The translations under genes and the position numbers were made by a program. DNA of 64,000 nucleotides from Candidatus Onthoplasma faecipullorum (GTDB taxonomy: Bacteria; Bacillota; Clostridia; Christensenellales; UBA1242), in contig DWVI01000009.1 of assembly GCA_019120295.1 (NCBI GenBank), positions 1 through 64,000 on the forward strand. Direction: 5' to 3'. This document shows, piece after piece, positions 1-7,550 of the stretch. The notes below the pieces were generated by a model, which did no database searches, was not told the origin of the DNA, and saw nothing but the letters and a program-made list of their open reading frames with translations. Numbering within the stretch: the first letter of the stretch is position 1; each line of letters opens with the position of its first letter.

Positions 1-149
1 TTGACTATTGCTTCTGGTTCATTTGGACTTTTTCTATTTATTGCAAAATATATGCCAACACCTGTTAGCACTATTACTAAACTTAACAAAACCGCTGTTG
101 CAATTCTTAATGTTAGAATTGTACTTTTCTTGGTTGTTTTCTTAGTCAC
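1..149 (-). CDS. N-terminus of an unknown membrane-anchored protein (partial, runs off left edge)
   Basis: Reading the minus strand from a GTG at 147-149 gives 49 residues that stay open to the window edge. They are a Lys/Thr-rich cytoplasmic start (MTKKTTKKST), one strong hydrophobic segment at about residues 12-37, then a polar stretch. This is the look of a signal anchor. The start is chosen because a run of nine G (mRNA sense, 155-163) lies 5 nt before the GTG and is the only possible Shine-Dalgarno. A homopolymer in that position could slip and change translation. The family cannot be identified from this fragment. Confidence 0.55.
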   Translation of the reverse strand, partial: MTKKTTKKSTILTLRIATAVLLSLVIVLTGVGIYFAINRKSPNEPEAIV

Positions 150-497
150 GAATACCCCCCCCCACGCATTTTGCGCTTATATCTTATGTAATAATATTAC
201 ATTATTTGACAATAAAAGCCAAGCAAATTTACGAACATTTTACTTTATCTCTTTAACTTTTCAAAATAATTTTTATTAGGGAAAAATTTTCATGGAAATT
301 TGAAAATACGCAATGAAAAAATAAGTTAAAAAAATCAAAAATAAAAATAATTAATTCCTAAATTATTTTTTGCAAAAAATTTAAAAAAATATGAAAAAAT
401 CACAATTTTTTAGCATTTTTTGATGTTTTTTATTAAATTTTTATAATTTTATAATAAATTTTTAAAAAAATAAAAATGCAAATTAATAGGAAAAATA
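150..497. other. AT-rich intergenic region
   Basis: No convincing gene. Apart from the C9 tract at 155-163, which belongs to the leftward gene, it is A/T homopolymer-rich sequence separating that gene's start from the terminator of the lipid kinase. Confidence 0.6.
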
Positions 498-522
498 AAA
501 AATGCGCAATAACGCGCACTTT
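498..522 (-). terminator. Intrinsic terminator after the lipid kinase gene
   Basis: On the minus strand the stem GTGCGC / GCGCAT encloses a GTTATT loop and is followed by a T run. It overlaps the end of the lipid kinase gene. Confidence 0.7.
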
Positions 523-1414
523 ATTTCTTTATAAATGTTAGAGATGTGTTTGTGTTTATTTCTTTTCTTAAAAATTTTATTTTTTCACCATCTAAAGCAA
601 ATGGTTCGTTTGAGTGGTTTTCAATTATTACATTTTTAACATCTTTAACAATTACATTTTTAGAATTTTTTAATCTTCTAATTCCCCTTATAAATATCTT
701 TAAAAAGTTAAAGAAACTTCCAATTTTAAATTTTGTTTGTTTAATTAAAACCAACTTAAACATCCCATTATGAAGGTTCTCTCCTTTGTTTAATAAGAAC
801 CCACCAACCGACTCACTATTTATTAACATTATGTATGCAAACTTTCCATGAATGCGCTCGCCGTCTGCTGTTATAGTAAATGGTAAGGAATTGAATTTAA
901 AGATGTATTTTAACGCGGAAAGAACATAAGCAAATCTTCCAACTTTTTTCTTTAAATTTGATTTTGCGGAATATGAAACTTTTGTTAGATATCCTGTTGC
1001 GAGTGAATATGATATAAAGGTTGTTCCGTCCGTCATTAAATCATAATTTGTTGTATTTAATCTTAGCACGCAGTCAATTGCCTTATCTAGTTTGAAAGGT
1101 ATTTTTAAAGTGCGAGCAACATCGTTACACGTACCATAAGGAAGAATTCCAATTAATGGTCTAAACTCGGTTTGCATAACTCCGTTTACAACTTGATGCA
1201 ATGTGCCATCCCCACCGCAGGACAAAATTATATCATACTTGCCTGCGTTTTTGTTTGCAAGTTCTTCTGCTCCATCGTCACTTTGACTGGTTATTGAGTC
1301 AACCTTACTATAACGCAAAGACAAACGCTTTTTTATATGTGGTAAAACTTCGTCAATTTTGCCACGCATAGCGTTTGGATTACATATAATTAAAACGGAA
1401 GAATAATTTTTCAC
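521..1414 (-). CDS. Diacylglycerol/lipid kinase of the DagK catalytic family (YegS/DgkB-like)
   Basis: 297 residues, the usual size for this family. The N-terminal half carries the nucleotide-binding signature GGDGTLHQVVNG at about residue 67 and a conserved PYGTCNDVA segment near 110, as in bacterial DgkB/YegS/BmrU enzymes that phosphorylate diacylglycerol or related lipids at the inner membrane face. The C-terminal half has the expected beta-rich domain with a PFALDGE motif. The start is a GTG whose first bases overlap the TGA of the upstream U32 peptidase gene by 4 nt, so the two are translationally coupled. The Shine-Dalgarno is weak. The lipid substrate cannot be read from the sequence. 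Confidence 0.9.
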   Translation of the reverse strand: MKNYSSVLIICNPNAMRGKIDEVLPHIKKRLSLRYSKVDSITSQSDDGAEELANKNAGKYDIILSCGGDGTLHQVVNGVMQTEFRPLIGILPYGTCNDVARTLKIPFKLDKAIDCVLRLNTTNYDLMTDGTTFISYSLATGYLTKVSYSAKSNLKKKVGRFAYVLSALKYIFKFNSLPFTITADGERIHGKFAYIMLINSESVGGFLLNKGENLHNGMFKLVLIKQTKFKIGSFFNFLKIFIRGIRRLKNSKNVIVKDVKNVIIENHSNEPFALDGEKIKFLRKEINTNTSLTFIKK

Positions 1415-2607
1415 TTTTTCTTTCTCAATATCTCGTATTTTTTTAGATTTTTATCGGTTTTTATAAAAACTTGTTGTTTTGGAATTTTACATTCACTTAG
1501 TTCGTTTCCGTCTAAGTCTATAATTTTCTCTACGTTTATTATATCATTATTTTTGTATTTAGACAACAATTCGTACGAAGAATTAGCCGAAAATCTGTTT
1601 CGCATTTCAACTTTTGCCATGCCGTTCGCACTATCTTCAAGCACAACGGCTATAAATTCGTATTCACTAACTGGCAAACTTGTTTCTAAATTTTCCTTAG
1701 GGTCACCAAAATAAAAACCCGTTGAATAATCCCTATGACTTGATTTATAAACTTCATTAGTAATTTCAGTTGGTAGGTTGTAATCTTTGTGCGTGTTTAA
1801 ATAATCTAATGCCGTTCTATAAGCATTCACTATATTTGCAACGTAATATTCGGTTTTCATTCTTCCTTCAATTTTAATAGAATTTACGCCTGCTTCTTTT
1901 AATTTATCCAAATATTCAATCATACAAAGGTCACGGCTATTTAATATGTACGTGCCATGGCTATCTTCTTCGATTGGATACTCTTGGTCTTTGCTAATCT
2001 CACGAATAGCGTAGTTCCAACGGCATGCTTGTACGCATGCTCCACGATTTGCATCTCTTCCAGTGAAGAAATTTGAAAGTAGACATCTTCCTGAATAACT
2101 AATGCACATTGCTCCATGGCAAAACGCTTCTAATTCAATATTTTCTGGAATTTTATCTCTAAGTGACTTAATTTCTTCAAGTGTCATTTCACGTGCTAAA
2201 ATTAGGCGTCTTACACCCATATCTATAAAGACTTTTGCAGACTCGCTGTTAGTTATATTTGCCTGCGTGCTCACATGAACGGCAAGGTTTGGCACTAATC
2301 TTCTAGCCATACTAATAACGCCAAGGTCAGCACAAATTATTGCATCTACTTTAATTTCATCAAGGAATTTCAAATACTCAGGCAAATCTTCTAAATCGCT
2401 TTCATGCGGAATAATATTTACAGTTACATGAACTTTAACTCCCTTACTATGCGCATACTCAACCGCCCATTTTAAACCGTCAAGGTCAAAATTACCAGCG
2501 TATGTTCTAAGCCCAAAGCGCGTGGAAGCAAGGTACACCGCATCTGCGCCGTACTCAATCGCCATTATTAATTTATTTTTATCGCCTGCAGGCGCCAATA
2601 ATTCCAT
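1411..2607 (-). CDS. U32 family peptidase / tRNA hydroxylation-type protein
   Basis: 398 residues beginning MELLAPAGDKNKLIMAIEYGADAVY, the typical opening of U32 proteins. The family signature is present at about residues 160-185 (EAFCHGAMCISYSGRC), followed by the Cys pair GACVQAC that with other cysteines is thought to hold an iron-sulfur centre. Members were first described as collagenases; E. coli relatives (TrhP/YegQ, RlhA) take part in RNA hydroxylation, so the peptidase name may mislead. AAGGAAG lies ahead of the ATG, and a promoter with 17-bp spacing lies at 2665-2693. The lipid kinase gene follows with a 4-nt overlap. Confidence 0.9.
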   Translation of the reverse strand: MELLAPAGDKNKLIMAIEYGADAVYLASTRFGLRTYAGNFDLDGLKWAVEYAHSKGVKVHVTVNIIPHESDLEDLPEYLKFLDEIKVDAIICADLGVISMARRLVPNLAVHVSTQANITNSESAKVFIDMGVRRLILAREMTLEEIKSLRDKIPENIELEAFCHGAMCISYSGRCLLSNFFTGRDANRGACVQACRWNYAIREISKDQEYPIEEDSHGTYILNSRDLCMIEYLDKLKEAGVNSIKIEGRMKTEYYVANIVNAYRTALDYLNTHKDYNLPTEITNEVYKSSHRDYSTGFYFGDPKENLETSLPVSEYEFIAVVLEDSANGMAKVEMRNRFSANSSYELLSKYKNNDIINVEKIIDLDGNELSECKIPKQQVFIKTDKNLKKYEILRKKK

Positions 2608-2664
2608 AAACTTCCTTTTAATTTAATTACTGTTGAAAATCTAAAACAAGTAAGTATAGTTGTC

Positions 2665-2693
2665 ATTATACAATAAAATATATTAATTTTCAA
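2665..2693 (-). promoter_or_regulatory. Sigma-A type promoter of the U32 peptidase-lipid kinase operon
   Basis: On the minus strand, TTGAAA (2688-2693) and TATAAT (2665-2670) are separated by 17 bp, giving a leader of about 50 nt before the ATG. Confidence 0.6.
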
Positions 2694-2781
2694 CTTTTTT
2701 CATATTTTTCGTTGATTTATTTTTATCCACACATTCGAAGCTGAAAAGATTATTACAGCTAACAAAATTAAATTTGATAAA

Positions 2782-3231
2782 TTACATATACTTATAAAAA
2801 GAAACGGCTCTACTATAGCCTAAATTATCGTAAAACTTACAAGCATTTTCATTATTTGTGTCGCAACTTAATAAAGTGTAATCAGCATTTATCGATTTTG
2901 CAAATTCTTCAACAAAATCCATTATCGCTTTACCTATTCCCTTATTTCTAAATTTAGGTGCTACCCTTAAATGCCACAAAAAAACTAACGGTCGTTGTTT
3001 ATCTAAAATATCTTGATTTACCACAACAGAACAAAATCCAACAACTTTATTAGAATAAATTGCTGAAACAAATTTATAATCCTTATTTTCTGATAATTCT
3101 TGAAATTTATTTATCATTTTATTATAGTCTGTTTCAATTCCGTTATCACCATTATAATATTGCCTAAACAACCATGGTAAATTTTTTAAATCTTTTGCTT
3201 CACTAAAGCGTATTATTAGATTACTTTCCAT
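2782..3231 (-). CDS. GNAT family N-acetyltransferase
   Basis: About 149 residues with the acetyl-CoA binding pattern of GNAT enzymes: a hydrophobic strand LVFLWHLRVAP, then RNKGIGKAIMDFVEEFA, and a C-terminal NENACKFYDNLGYSRAV motif. The substrate is unknown. The open frame extends upstream but the added residues are low complexity. The ATG at 3231 matches the domain start (MESNLIIRF). It has no Shine-Dalgarno; instead TTAACA (3261-3266), 17 bp, TACAAT (3238-3243) and then 6 nt lead straight into the ATG, which predicts a leaderless mRNA. Confidence 0.85.
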   Translation of the reverse strand: MESNLIIRFSEAKDLKNLPWLFRQYYNGDNGIETDYNKMINKFQELSENKDYKFVSAIYSNKVVGFCSVVVNQDILDKQRPLVFLWHLRVAPKFRNKGIGKAIMDFVEEFAKSINADYTLLSCDTNNENACKFYDNLGYSRAVSFYKYM

Positions 3232-3237
3232 ATTTTT

Positions 3238-3266
3238 ATTGTAACAAATTGATATCATTTTGTTAA
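3238..3266 (-). promoter_or_regulatory. Promoter of the GNAT gene, abutting its start codon
   Basis: TTAACA at 3261-3266 and TACAAT at 3238-3243 (minus strand) with a 17-bp spacer. The -10 box ends 6 nt before the ATG, so transcription should begin at or next to the start codon. Confidence 0.6.
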
Positions 3267-3333
3267 ACAATTTAAAGTTATTAAAAAAATTTCCAATATT
3301 AATTAATTTTTTTAAAAAATTTATAAATTTTTG

Positions 3334-3362
3334 TTGACATAAATTTAACAATATGTTATATT
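3334..3362 (+). promoter_or_regulatory. Promoter of the tRNA-Val/tRNA-Gly unit
   Basis: TTGACA at 3334-3339, a 17-bp spacer and TATATT at 3357-3362. The transcript would start near 3369 and run through a truncated tRNA copy before the intact tRNAs. Confidence 0.7.
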
Positions 3363-3402
3363 AAGATTGCAATCGCGTTTAGTTGATTGTAAAATTATAA
3401 GT

Positions 3403-3435
3403 AACTTAATATTTTATGGAGATTAGCGCAGTTGG
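3403..3435 (+). pseudogene. Truncated 5' copy of tRNA-Val with its upstream flank
   Basis: This 33-bp stretch repeats 3535-3568 almost exactly: a 15-bp upstream flank plus the first 19 nt of tRNA-Val (acceptor strand, D-stem and part of the D-loop), with one G missing from the leading GGG. Downstream the similarity stops and no anticodon or T-arm follows. It is a fragment left by a tandem duplication or recombination, not a functional tRNA. Confidence 0.75.
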
Positions 3436-3549
3436 CGAATAGCGTTTAAAAATATGCCACAATTGGCATGTTTTAGCGTTATGAGTATGAGAGTTTACTC
3501 GAATTGGAAGAGTTACTCTAACAACTGCACGTACAACTTAATATTTTAT

Positions 3550-3625
3550 GGGAGATTAGCGCAGTTGGTAGAGTACCTGCCTTACAAGCAGAGGGTCATA
3601 GGTTCGAGTCCTATATCTCCCACCA
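3550..3625 (+). tRNA. tRNA-Val (anticodon TAC)
   Basis: Cloverleaf with acceptor GGGAGAT/ATCTCCC, anticodon loop CTTACAA (anticodon TAC), T-arm with GTTCGAGTC, discriminator A and an encoded CCA. The D-stem (GCGC against GAGT) and the first anticodon-stem pair (C against A) are imperfect, so the tRNA is slightly unusual. It reads the GTA-type codon used as the probable specifier of the valS T-box at 56417-56419. Confidence 0.92.
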
Positions 3626-3690
3626 TCTTTTTATAAAGAAGAATTCACAAATATAATTAATAAAAAATAAAATAAATTATTAATCATTAT

Positions 3691-3765
3691 GCGGGAGTGG
3701 CTCAGTGGTAGAGCGTTGCCTTGCCAAGGCAAATGTCGCGAGTTCGAATCTCGTCTTCCGCTCCA
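3691..3765 (+). tRNA. tRNA-Gly (anticodon GCC)
   Basis: Acceptor GCGGGAG/CTTCCGC with one G-U pair, a canonical D-arm (CTCAGTGGTAGAG), anticodon loop TTGCCAA, T-loop GTTCGAATC, discriminator T and an encoded CCA. It lies 65 nt after tRNA-Val and is probably co-transcribed with it. Confidence 0.97.
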
Positions 3766-3769
3766 ATTA

Positions 3770-3797
3770 AAAACAACACTCATTGGTGTTGTTTTTT
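3770..3797 (+). terminator. Intrinsic terminator of the tRNA unit
   Basis: Stem AAAACAACAC / GTGTTGTTTT with a six-base loop, ending in a T run, directly after tRNA-Gly. It reaches the 3' end of the convergent small-protein gene and may serve both strands. Confidence 0.85.
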
Positions 3798-3798
3798 G

Positions 3799-4077
3799 TT
3801 ATTTTTCTAATTTTGTTGTTTTAGACAAACTTTTTGTACCACATGATTTTGTTGAACAATTTTTAGCACTTTTTGTTCCGCAATTTGAAGTGGATTTTGT
3901 GGTGCATGATTTTGTTACTGTTGCTCTTTCATTGTGTGGAGCAACTGAACTTGTTGAGTTTGACATTGAACTAGTTGAATTTGTCATACTAGAATTTGAC
4001 ATACTAGAACTTGAATTTGTCATGCTCGAACTATTTGAGTTAGTCATTGAACTTATTTTTTTCTTTCTACCAAACAT
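3799..4077 (-). CDS. Unknown low-complexity Ser/Asn/Cys protein
   Basis: 92 residues, unrecognised. The ATG is preceded by AAAAGGAGATATT, a near-perfect ribosome site, so the gene is probably real although low complexity. After a basic start (MFGRKKK), residues 9-44 are imperfect repeats built from SSMTNS/SSMSNS. The C-terminal half contains four cysteines, each followed by [T/G/S]-T-K-S, spaced C-x7-C-x7-C-x4-C. There is no signal peptide or membrane segment. The repeated Cys-x-Thr-Lys-Ser unit suggests metal binding or a modified peptide, but no modification enzyme lies nearby, so no function is assigned. Confidence 0.7.
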   Translation of the reverse strand: MFGRKKKISSMTNSNSSSMTNSSSSMSNSSMTNSTSSMSNSTSSVAPHNERATVTKSCTTKSTSNCGTKSAKNCSTKSCGTKSLSKTTKLEK

Positions 4078-4231
4078 AATATCTCCTTTTATGTAGTTTT
4101 TCTACATTCGTATTATGTGCAAAATTCGACAAATAATACAATTTTAATTTTTTAAGTTAAAATTTCATTTTTTATTTTAAATATTTTATATATGAATTTA
4201 TAAATCTTTTTTTTAAAAATTTTTCTTTAAA

Positions 4232-4263
4232 TAAAAAATAACCACATTATATTGTGATTATTT
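4232..4263 (-). terminator. Terminator of the asp23-fakA operon
   Basis: On the minus strand a 10-bp stem (AATAATCACA / TGTGGTTATT with one T-G pair) is followed by a T run, about 30 nt after the fakA stop codon. Confidence 0.75.
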
Positions 4264-4291
4264 ATATAAATTTAACAAAATATAGTGTTTA

Positions 4292-5926
4292 TTATTCAAC
4301 TGAAATAATGTAATAATAAACTGGTTGACCACCAAACACCATAGAAATATCAATATCTGGGTGTGCTTCTTCAAGTTTAGATTGAAGAATTGAAGCGTCT
4401 TCTTCGGTTATGCCTTCGCCATAGAAAACGGTCACATTGCTTGCATCTGGTGTTAAAATTTTGTCAATTAAATCAATAGTTGTATCACACACTTGATTAC
4501 CTGTGGTCAACACTGAATGTTCGTCTAGACCCATAATGTCGCCAACTTTAACATCAATACCGTCCACATTAGTGGTACGCACTGCATATGTTACCGAACC
4601 AGACCTTACATTTGAGATAGCGTCTAGCATATTTTCTTTATTTTCTTCGATTGACGCTGTACCATCAAACGCAAGCACTGCGCTAACACCTTCTGGAACG
4701 CTCTTTGTTGGAATAACTATAAGGTTTTTATCTGTGATATCATTAGCCTGCTCGGCTGACATTATTATATTTTTATTATTTGGGAAAACGAAAATGTTTT
4801 TAGCGTTAACTTTATCTGCTGCGGTTGCTATATCATTAGCGCTTGGGTTCATTGTTTGACCACCGCTAATAACGTAATCTACGTCAATATCTTTGAAAAC
4901 GCTATTTAAACCTTCACCAGCAGCAACTGCTATCATGCCATACTCTTTCATTGGTTCTTTTTCTTGTTGCTTTCTAAGTTGACGATTTTGTTCTAGCATA
5001 TTTTCAATTTTAACGCCATTTAATTCGCCTAATTGAAGAGCGTAGCCTAATGCTCTGTTAGGTTCATTGGTGTGAACGTGCACTTTAACAAGTTGTAAAT
5101 CACCAATACAAAGCACACAATCACCTATTTCCATTAAACGTGAGCGCAAAGTGTTGATATCGGCATCAGTTGTCTTTTCATAGATGTTGATTATGAAGAA
5201 TTCGGTGCAATAAGCAAACTTAATATCGGCAAGGGACTCGTAGTTTACATGCATATCTTCGCTTGTAACGTCCTTTTCAACGTTATCAACGAACTCAATA
5301 CCAGTCATTTCACCGGTTAATGCCTTATAAAAACCGCTCATTATATAGACAAGACCACGACCACCAGCGTCAACAACACCTGCTTTTTTAAGCACTGGAA
5401 GCATGTCCGGCGTCATTTGCAAAGTGGCTTCACCATGAGATATGATCTCGTGAAAAAAGTCTTCAAAAGTTTTGGCTGACCTGCTTGCTTGTTTACTTTT
5501 TTCAGCCATTGCTTTTATGATTGTTAAAATTGTGCCTTCTTTTGGAACGGTTACCGCTTTATATGCCTTTTCAGCACCTGCTTGAATGGCCTTTGCAAAA
5601 TCTTTTATTGTGATTTCACTTTGAACAGTCATCAAAACTGAACAAATTCCTTTGATAATTTGTGATGTGATAACACCACTATTACCCCTAGCGCCTTTAA
5701 GTGCACCGCGGTTATAAGCCACACAAATAGACTCAATCGTGTTAGATTCACACGCATTCATTTCACTAACCGCACTTTTTAGCGTTAAACTCATATTTGT
5801 TCCAGTGTCACCATCGGGGACCGGGAACACATTTAAAGCGTCAATATTTTTCTTGTTTTCTTCCACCAAAGAAAAAGCACTAGAAAACATTTTTCTTAAC
5901 GTAGAACCGTTAATCGTCTTTCCCAT
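4292..5926 (-). CDS. fakA: Fatty acid kinase catalytic subunit FakA (DhaL/DAK2 domain, YloV family)
   Basis: 544 residues, full length. The N-terminal DhaL-type kinase domain carries the Mg-ATP motif VFPVPDGDTGTNM at about residues 33-45 and GARGNSGVI near 78. The C-terminal half is the DegV-like region typical of FakA. In characterised Firmicutes FakA phosphorylates fatty acids bound to FakB (DegV) proteins and feeds them into phospholipid synthesis; no degV gene lies in this window. The gene follows the asp23 family gene by about 14 nt, the conserved yloU-yloV arrangement. An AGGAG site precedes the ATG. Confidence 0.93.
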   Translation of the reverse strand: MGKTINGSTLRKMFSSAFSLVEENKKNIDALNVFPVPDGDTGTNMSLTLKSAVSEMNACESNTIESICVAYNRGALKGARGNSGVITSQIIKGICSVLMTVQSEITIKDFAKAIQAGAEKAYKAVTVPKEGTILTIIKAMAEKSKQASRSAKTFEDFFHEIISHGEATLQMTPDMLPVLKKAGVVDAGGRGLVYIMSGFYKALTGEMTGIEFVDNVEKDVTSEDMHVNYESLADIKFAYCTEFFIINIYEKTTDADINTLRSRLMEIGDCVLCIGDLQLVKVHVHTNEPNRALGYALQLGELNGVKIENMLEQNRQLRKQQEKEPMKEYGMIAVAAGEGLNSVFKDIDVDYVISGGQTMNPSANDIATAADKVNAKNIFVFPNNKNIIMSAEQANDITDKNLIVIPTKSVPEGVSAVLAFDGTASIEENKENMLDAISNVRSGSVTYAVRTTNVDGIDVKVGDIMGLDEHSVLTTGNQVCDTTIDLIDKILTPDASNVTVFYGEGITEEDASILQSKLEEAHPDIDISMVFGGQPVYYYIISVE

Positions 5927-5940
5927 TTTATTAAATTCTC

Positions 5941-6288
5941 CTATACTCTAACGTCCACGATATGTACAATAACATTGTTAACTCTCATGCCTGCAAATCG
6001 TTCAACTGAGTACTTAACACTTTGCCTAATCGATTCACTCACTGCTTGTGCCGAAACACCACAGTGACGCATGATTACATAGACGTCTATATTCATATTA
6101 TCATTTTCAAGAGATGTTACAACCACACCTTTATGTGAAGTTGCTAGCACATTGCCTTTAAAAAAACTGCGCTGAGAAACAAGACCTACCACACCCACAC
6201 ATTCCATCACTGAAACAGCAGCAACCTTACTGATTGCCTTTTTGCTAATACTTATTTTACCAAATGAGTTAAATGTGGTTAAGTTCAT
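5941..6288 (-). CDS. Asp23/Gls24 family envelope stress response protein (YloU-like)
   Basis: 115 residues from the ATG at 6288. This start is preferred to an in-frame ATG eight codons earlier because AAAGGAGATTGT precedes it directly. The sequence has the family pattern: ISKKAISKVAAVSVMECVGVVGL near the start, then a beta-rich DVYVIMRHCGVSAQAVSESIRQSV segment. Family members coat the inner membrane surface or respond to alkaline shock. It is transcribed with fakA and lies beside rpmB, as in many Firmicutes. Confidence 0.9.
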   Translation of the reverse strand: MNLTTFNSFGKISISKKAISKVAAVSVMECVGVVGLVSQRSFFKGNVLATSHKGVVVTSLENDNMNIDVYVIMRHCGVSAQAVSESIRQSVKYSVERFAGMRVNNVIVHIVDVRV

Positions 6289-6303
6289 ACAATCTCCTTT
6301 GAT

Positions 6304-6332
6304 ATTATACATTAATATTATGTTTTTGGCAA
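6304..6332 (-). promoter_or_regulatory. Promoter of the asp23-fakA operon
   Basis: TTGCCA (6327-6332) and TATAAT (6304-6309) on the minus strand, 17 bp apart, placed so that the leader is only about 10 nt before the AAAGGAG site. Confidence 0.65.
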
Positions 6333-6535
6333 TTATTTTTATTAATTTTTGCTAAAATTTTTAAAAATGGCCTAAATTTACCACAAAATATGCTTAAATT
6401 TTGTAATTTAACGCAAAAAGTGCGTTAAAACATTTGACTTTTTTAAATTTATATTTTTTATGCCCAACATTAAAATATATTATATAAATTTAATTTATAT
6501 AGCAAGTTTATAGCAATATAGCCATTTTAAAGGCA

Positions 6536-6562
6536 ACAAAAAAGGGGTGTAATACCCCCCTA
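6536..6562 (-). terminator. Terminator after rpmB
   Basis: On the minus strand a GGGG...CCCC hairpin around a TATTACA core is followed by six T. It lies about 20 nt after the rpmB stop codon. Confidence 0.75.
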
Positions 6563-6581
6563 AATAATACACGAATAAAAA

Positions 6582-6767
6582 TTATTTACTTTCTTTTTTC
6601 ATGGTTTTTAGACATCTAGCACAAACGTTCTTTTTACCTTTTTTGCCGTTTAATTCAACGTCTACCTTTTGAATATTGGCTTCAAAAGTTCTTTTAGTGT
6701 GACGCATGCTGTGGCTTACATTATTTCCAGCGCTAGTGCCTTTTCCGCAAATTTCGCAAACCTTCAT
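6582..6767 (-). CDS. rpmB: 50S ribosomal protein L28
   Basis: 61 residues, normal length. It contains two CxxC pairs (CEIC near the N-terminus and CARC near residue 50), so this is the zinc-binding form of L28, and the conserved NNVSHSMRHTKRTF segment. CGGAGGAATAT precedes the ATG. Single-gene unit with its own promoter (6805-6833) and terminator, upstream of asp23-fakA but on the same strand. Confidence 0.97.
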   Translation of the reverse strand: MKVCEICGKGTSAGNNVSHSMRHTKRTFEANIQKVDVELNGKKGKKNVCARCLKTMKKESK

Positions 6768-6804
6768 ATATTCCTCCGTTAAATCTTTATTTCAAAACTA
6801 GATT

Positions 6805-6833
6805 ATCTTACCATATGTTAAACAAAAAATCAA
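6805..6833 (-). promoter_or_regulatory. Promoter of rpmB
   Basis: TTGATT (6828-6833), 17-bp spacer, TAAGAT (6805-6810) on the minus strand, about 38 nt before the start codon. Confidence 0.55.
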
Positions 6834-6930
6834 GTGTTTTTTCAAATTTGTTTTAGTTTTAATAAGATTATGACAAATAATTATTAAATCAATATTATAC
6901 AATCTTAATCATTTTATATTGTTTTACGCT

Positions 6931-6991
6931 TGTTTTTAGGTGTTTTTGGGGTGTTTTTGGGGTGTTTTTGGGGTGTTTTTGGGGTGTTTTT
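6931..6991 (+). repeat. G-rich 11-bp tandem repeat with G-quadruplex potential
   Basis: Four exact copies of TGTTTTTGGGG run from 6941 to 6984, preceded by a degenerate copy (TGTTTTTAGG) and followed by a partial one. The plus strand therefore has four GGGG tracts (6948-6951, 6959-6962, 6970-6973, 6981-6984) separated by identical 7-nt loops, a textbook intramolecular quadruplex pattern. It lies just beyond the yajC terminator, between yajC and rpmB. Confidence 0.9.
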
Positions 6992-7001
6992 TTATAAATA
7001 A

Positions 7002-7021
7002 AAAACCACCTTAAGGTGGTG
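7002..7021 (-). terminator. Terminator of yajC
   Basis: Perfect palindrome ACCACCTTAAGGTGGT followed on the minus strand by six T, only a few nt after the yajC stop codon. Confidence 0.85.
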
Positions 7022-7025
7022 TTTA

Positions 7026-7493
7026 TTATTTTGTTGATTTCTTTTTAGATTGTTTAGGTTTTGTTTCTTTTTTCTCTTCGCTTTCAGGCTTTGTTTCAGC
7101 GTCGGCAACTTTTTCTTCTGCCTTTGTTTCTTCAACTTTTGCGTCAACCTTTTCTTCTTTTACTTCTGGCTCAGATAACTTGATTGCTACCTTTTCTTGC
7201 GCGTTGGCTTCTTCTTTTCCAAACACATAGTAAATTGCATTTGCATGAACAGTGAAGTAACCGATATTTTTATCTTTACCTGTTTTTAAAACGAAGTATT
7301 TATATTCGTCTTCAACGTAAGAGTCAACAACTTCACCGACCACACCTGTGTCGGTCATAACCTTATCGCCAACTTTTAATTCGTCGCGCATTAAACTGAG
7401 TTCGTTGTTAAATTTTTTCTTTTTGAAGTAACTCATTAAGAATAATGCCACAACTAAAACTATTAAAACTACTAATAAAATGATTTCTGTCAT
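7026..7493 (-). CDS. yajC: Preprotein translocase subunit YajC
   Basis: 155 residues. One N-terminal membrane segment (residues 4-24), a basic KKKK stretch, then the YajC core LKVGDKVMTDTGVVGEVVDSY. The last 50 residues are an acidic/Lys-rich low-complexity tail, longer than usual for YajC. The protein assists the Sec translocase with SecDF; neither secD nor secF is in the window. Position next to tgt-queA-ruvBA is the usual neighbourhood. Promoter at 7522-7550. Confidence 0.93.
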   Translation of the reverse strand: MTEIILLVVLIVLVVALFLMSYFKKKKFNNELSLMRDELKVGDKVMTDTGVVGEVVDSYVEDEYKYFVLKTGKDKNIGYFTVHANAIYYVFGKEEANAQEKVAIKLSEPEVKEEKVDAKVEETKAEEKVADAETKPESEEKKETKPKQSKKKSTK

Positions 7494-7521
7494 ACATAAC
7501 CCCTTTTATCTTACAAAACAA

Positions 7522-7550
7522 ATTATATCAAAATTATATTCTGGTGTCAA
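7522..7550 (-). promoter_or_regulatory. Promoter of yajC
   Basis: Consensus TTGACA (7545-7550) and TATAAT (7522-7527), 17 bp apart, minus strand, about 30 nt before the ATG. Confidence 0.8.

Noticed and set aside
2739..2771. AGCTG/CAGCT hairpin as terminator of the GNAT gene
   Set aside because: Short stem, long loop and no T run on either strand.
3799..4077. SCIFF-type sactipeptide precursor
   Set aside because: Four cysteines in a TKS context do not fit the six-cysteine SCIFF pattern and no radical SAM maturase is nearby.
3689..4096. Plus-strand frame of 135 codons over the tRNA-Gly and the small-protein gene
   Set aside because: It runs through a tRNA and is the mirror of a low-complexity minus-strand gene that has a real ribosome site.
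6931..6991. CRISPR array
   Set aside because: The repeat unit is 11 bp with no spacers and no cas genes are present.
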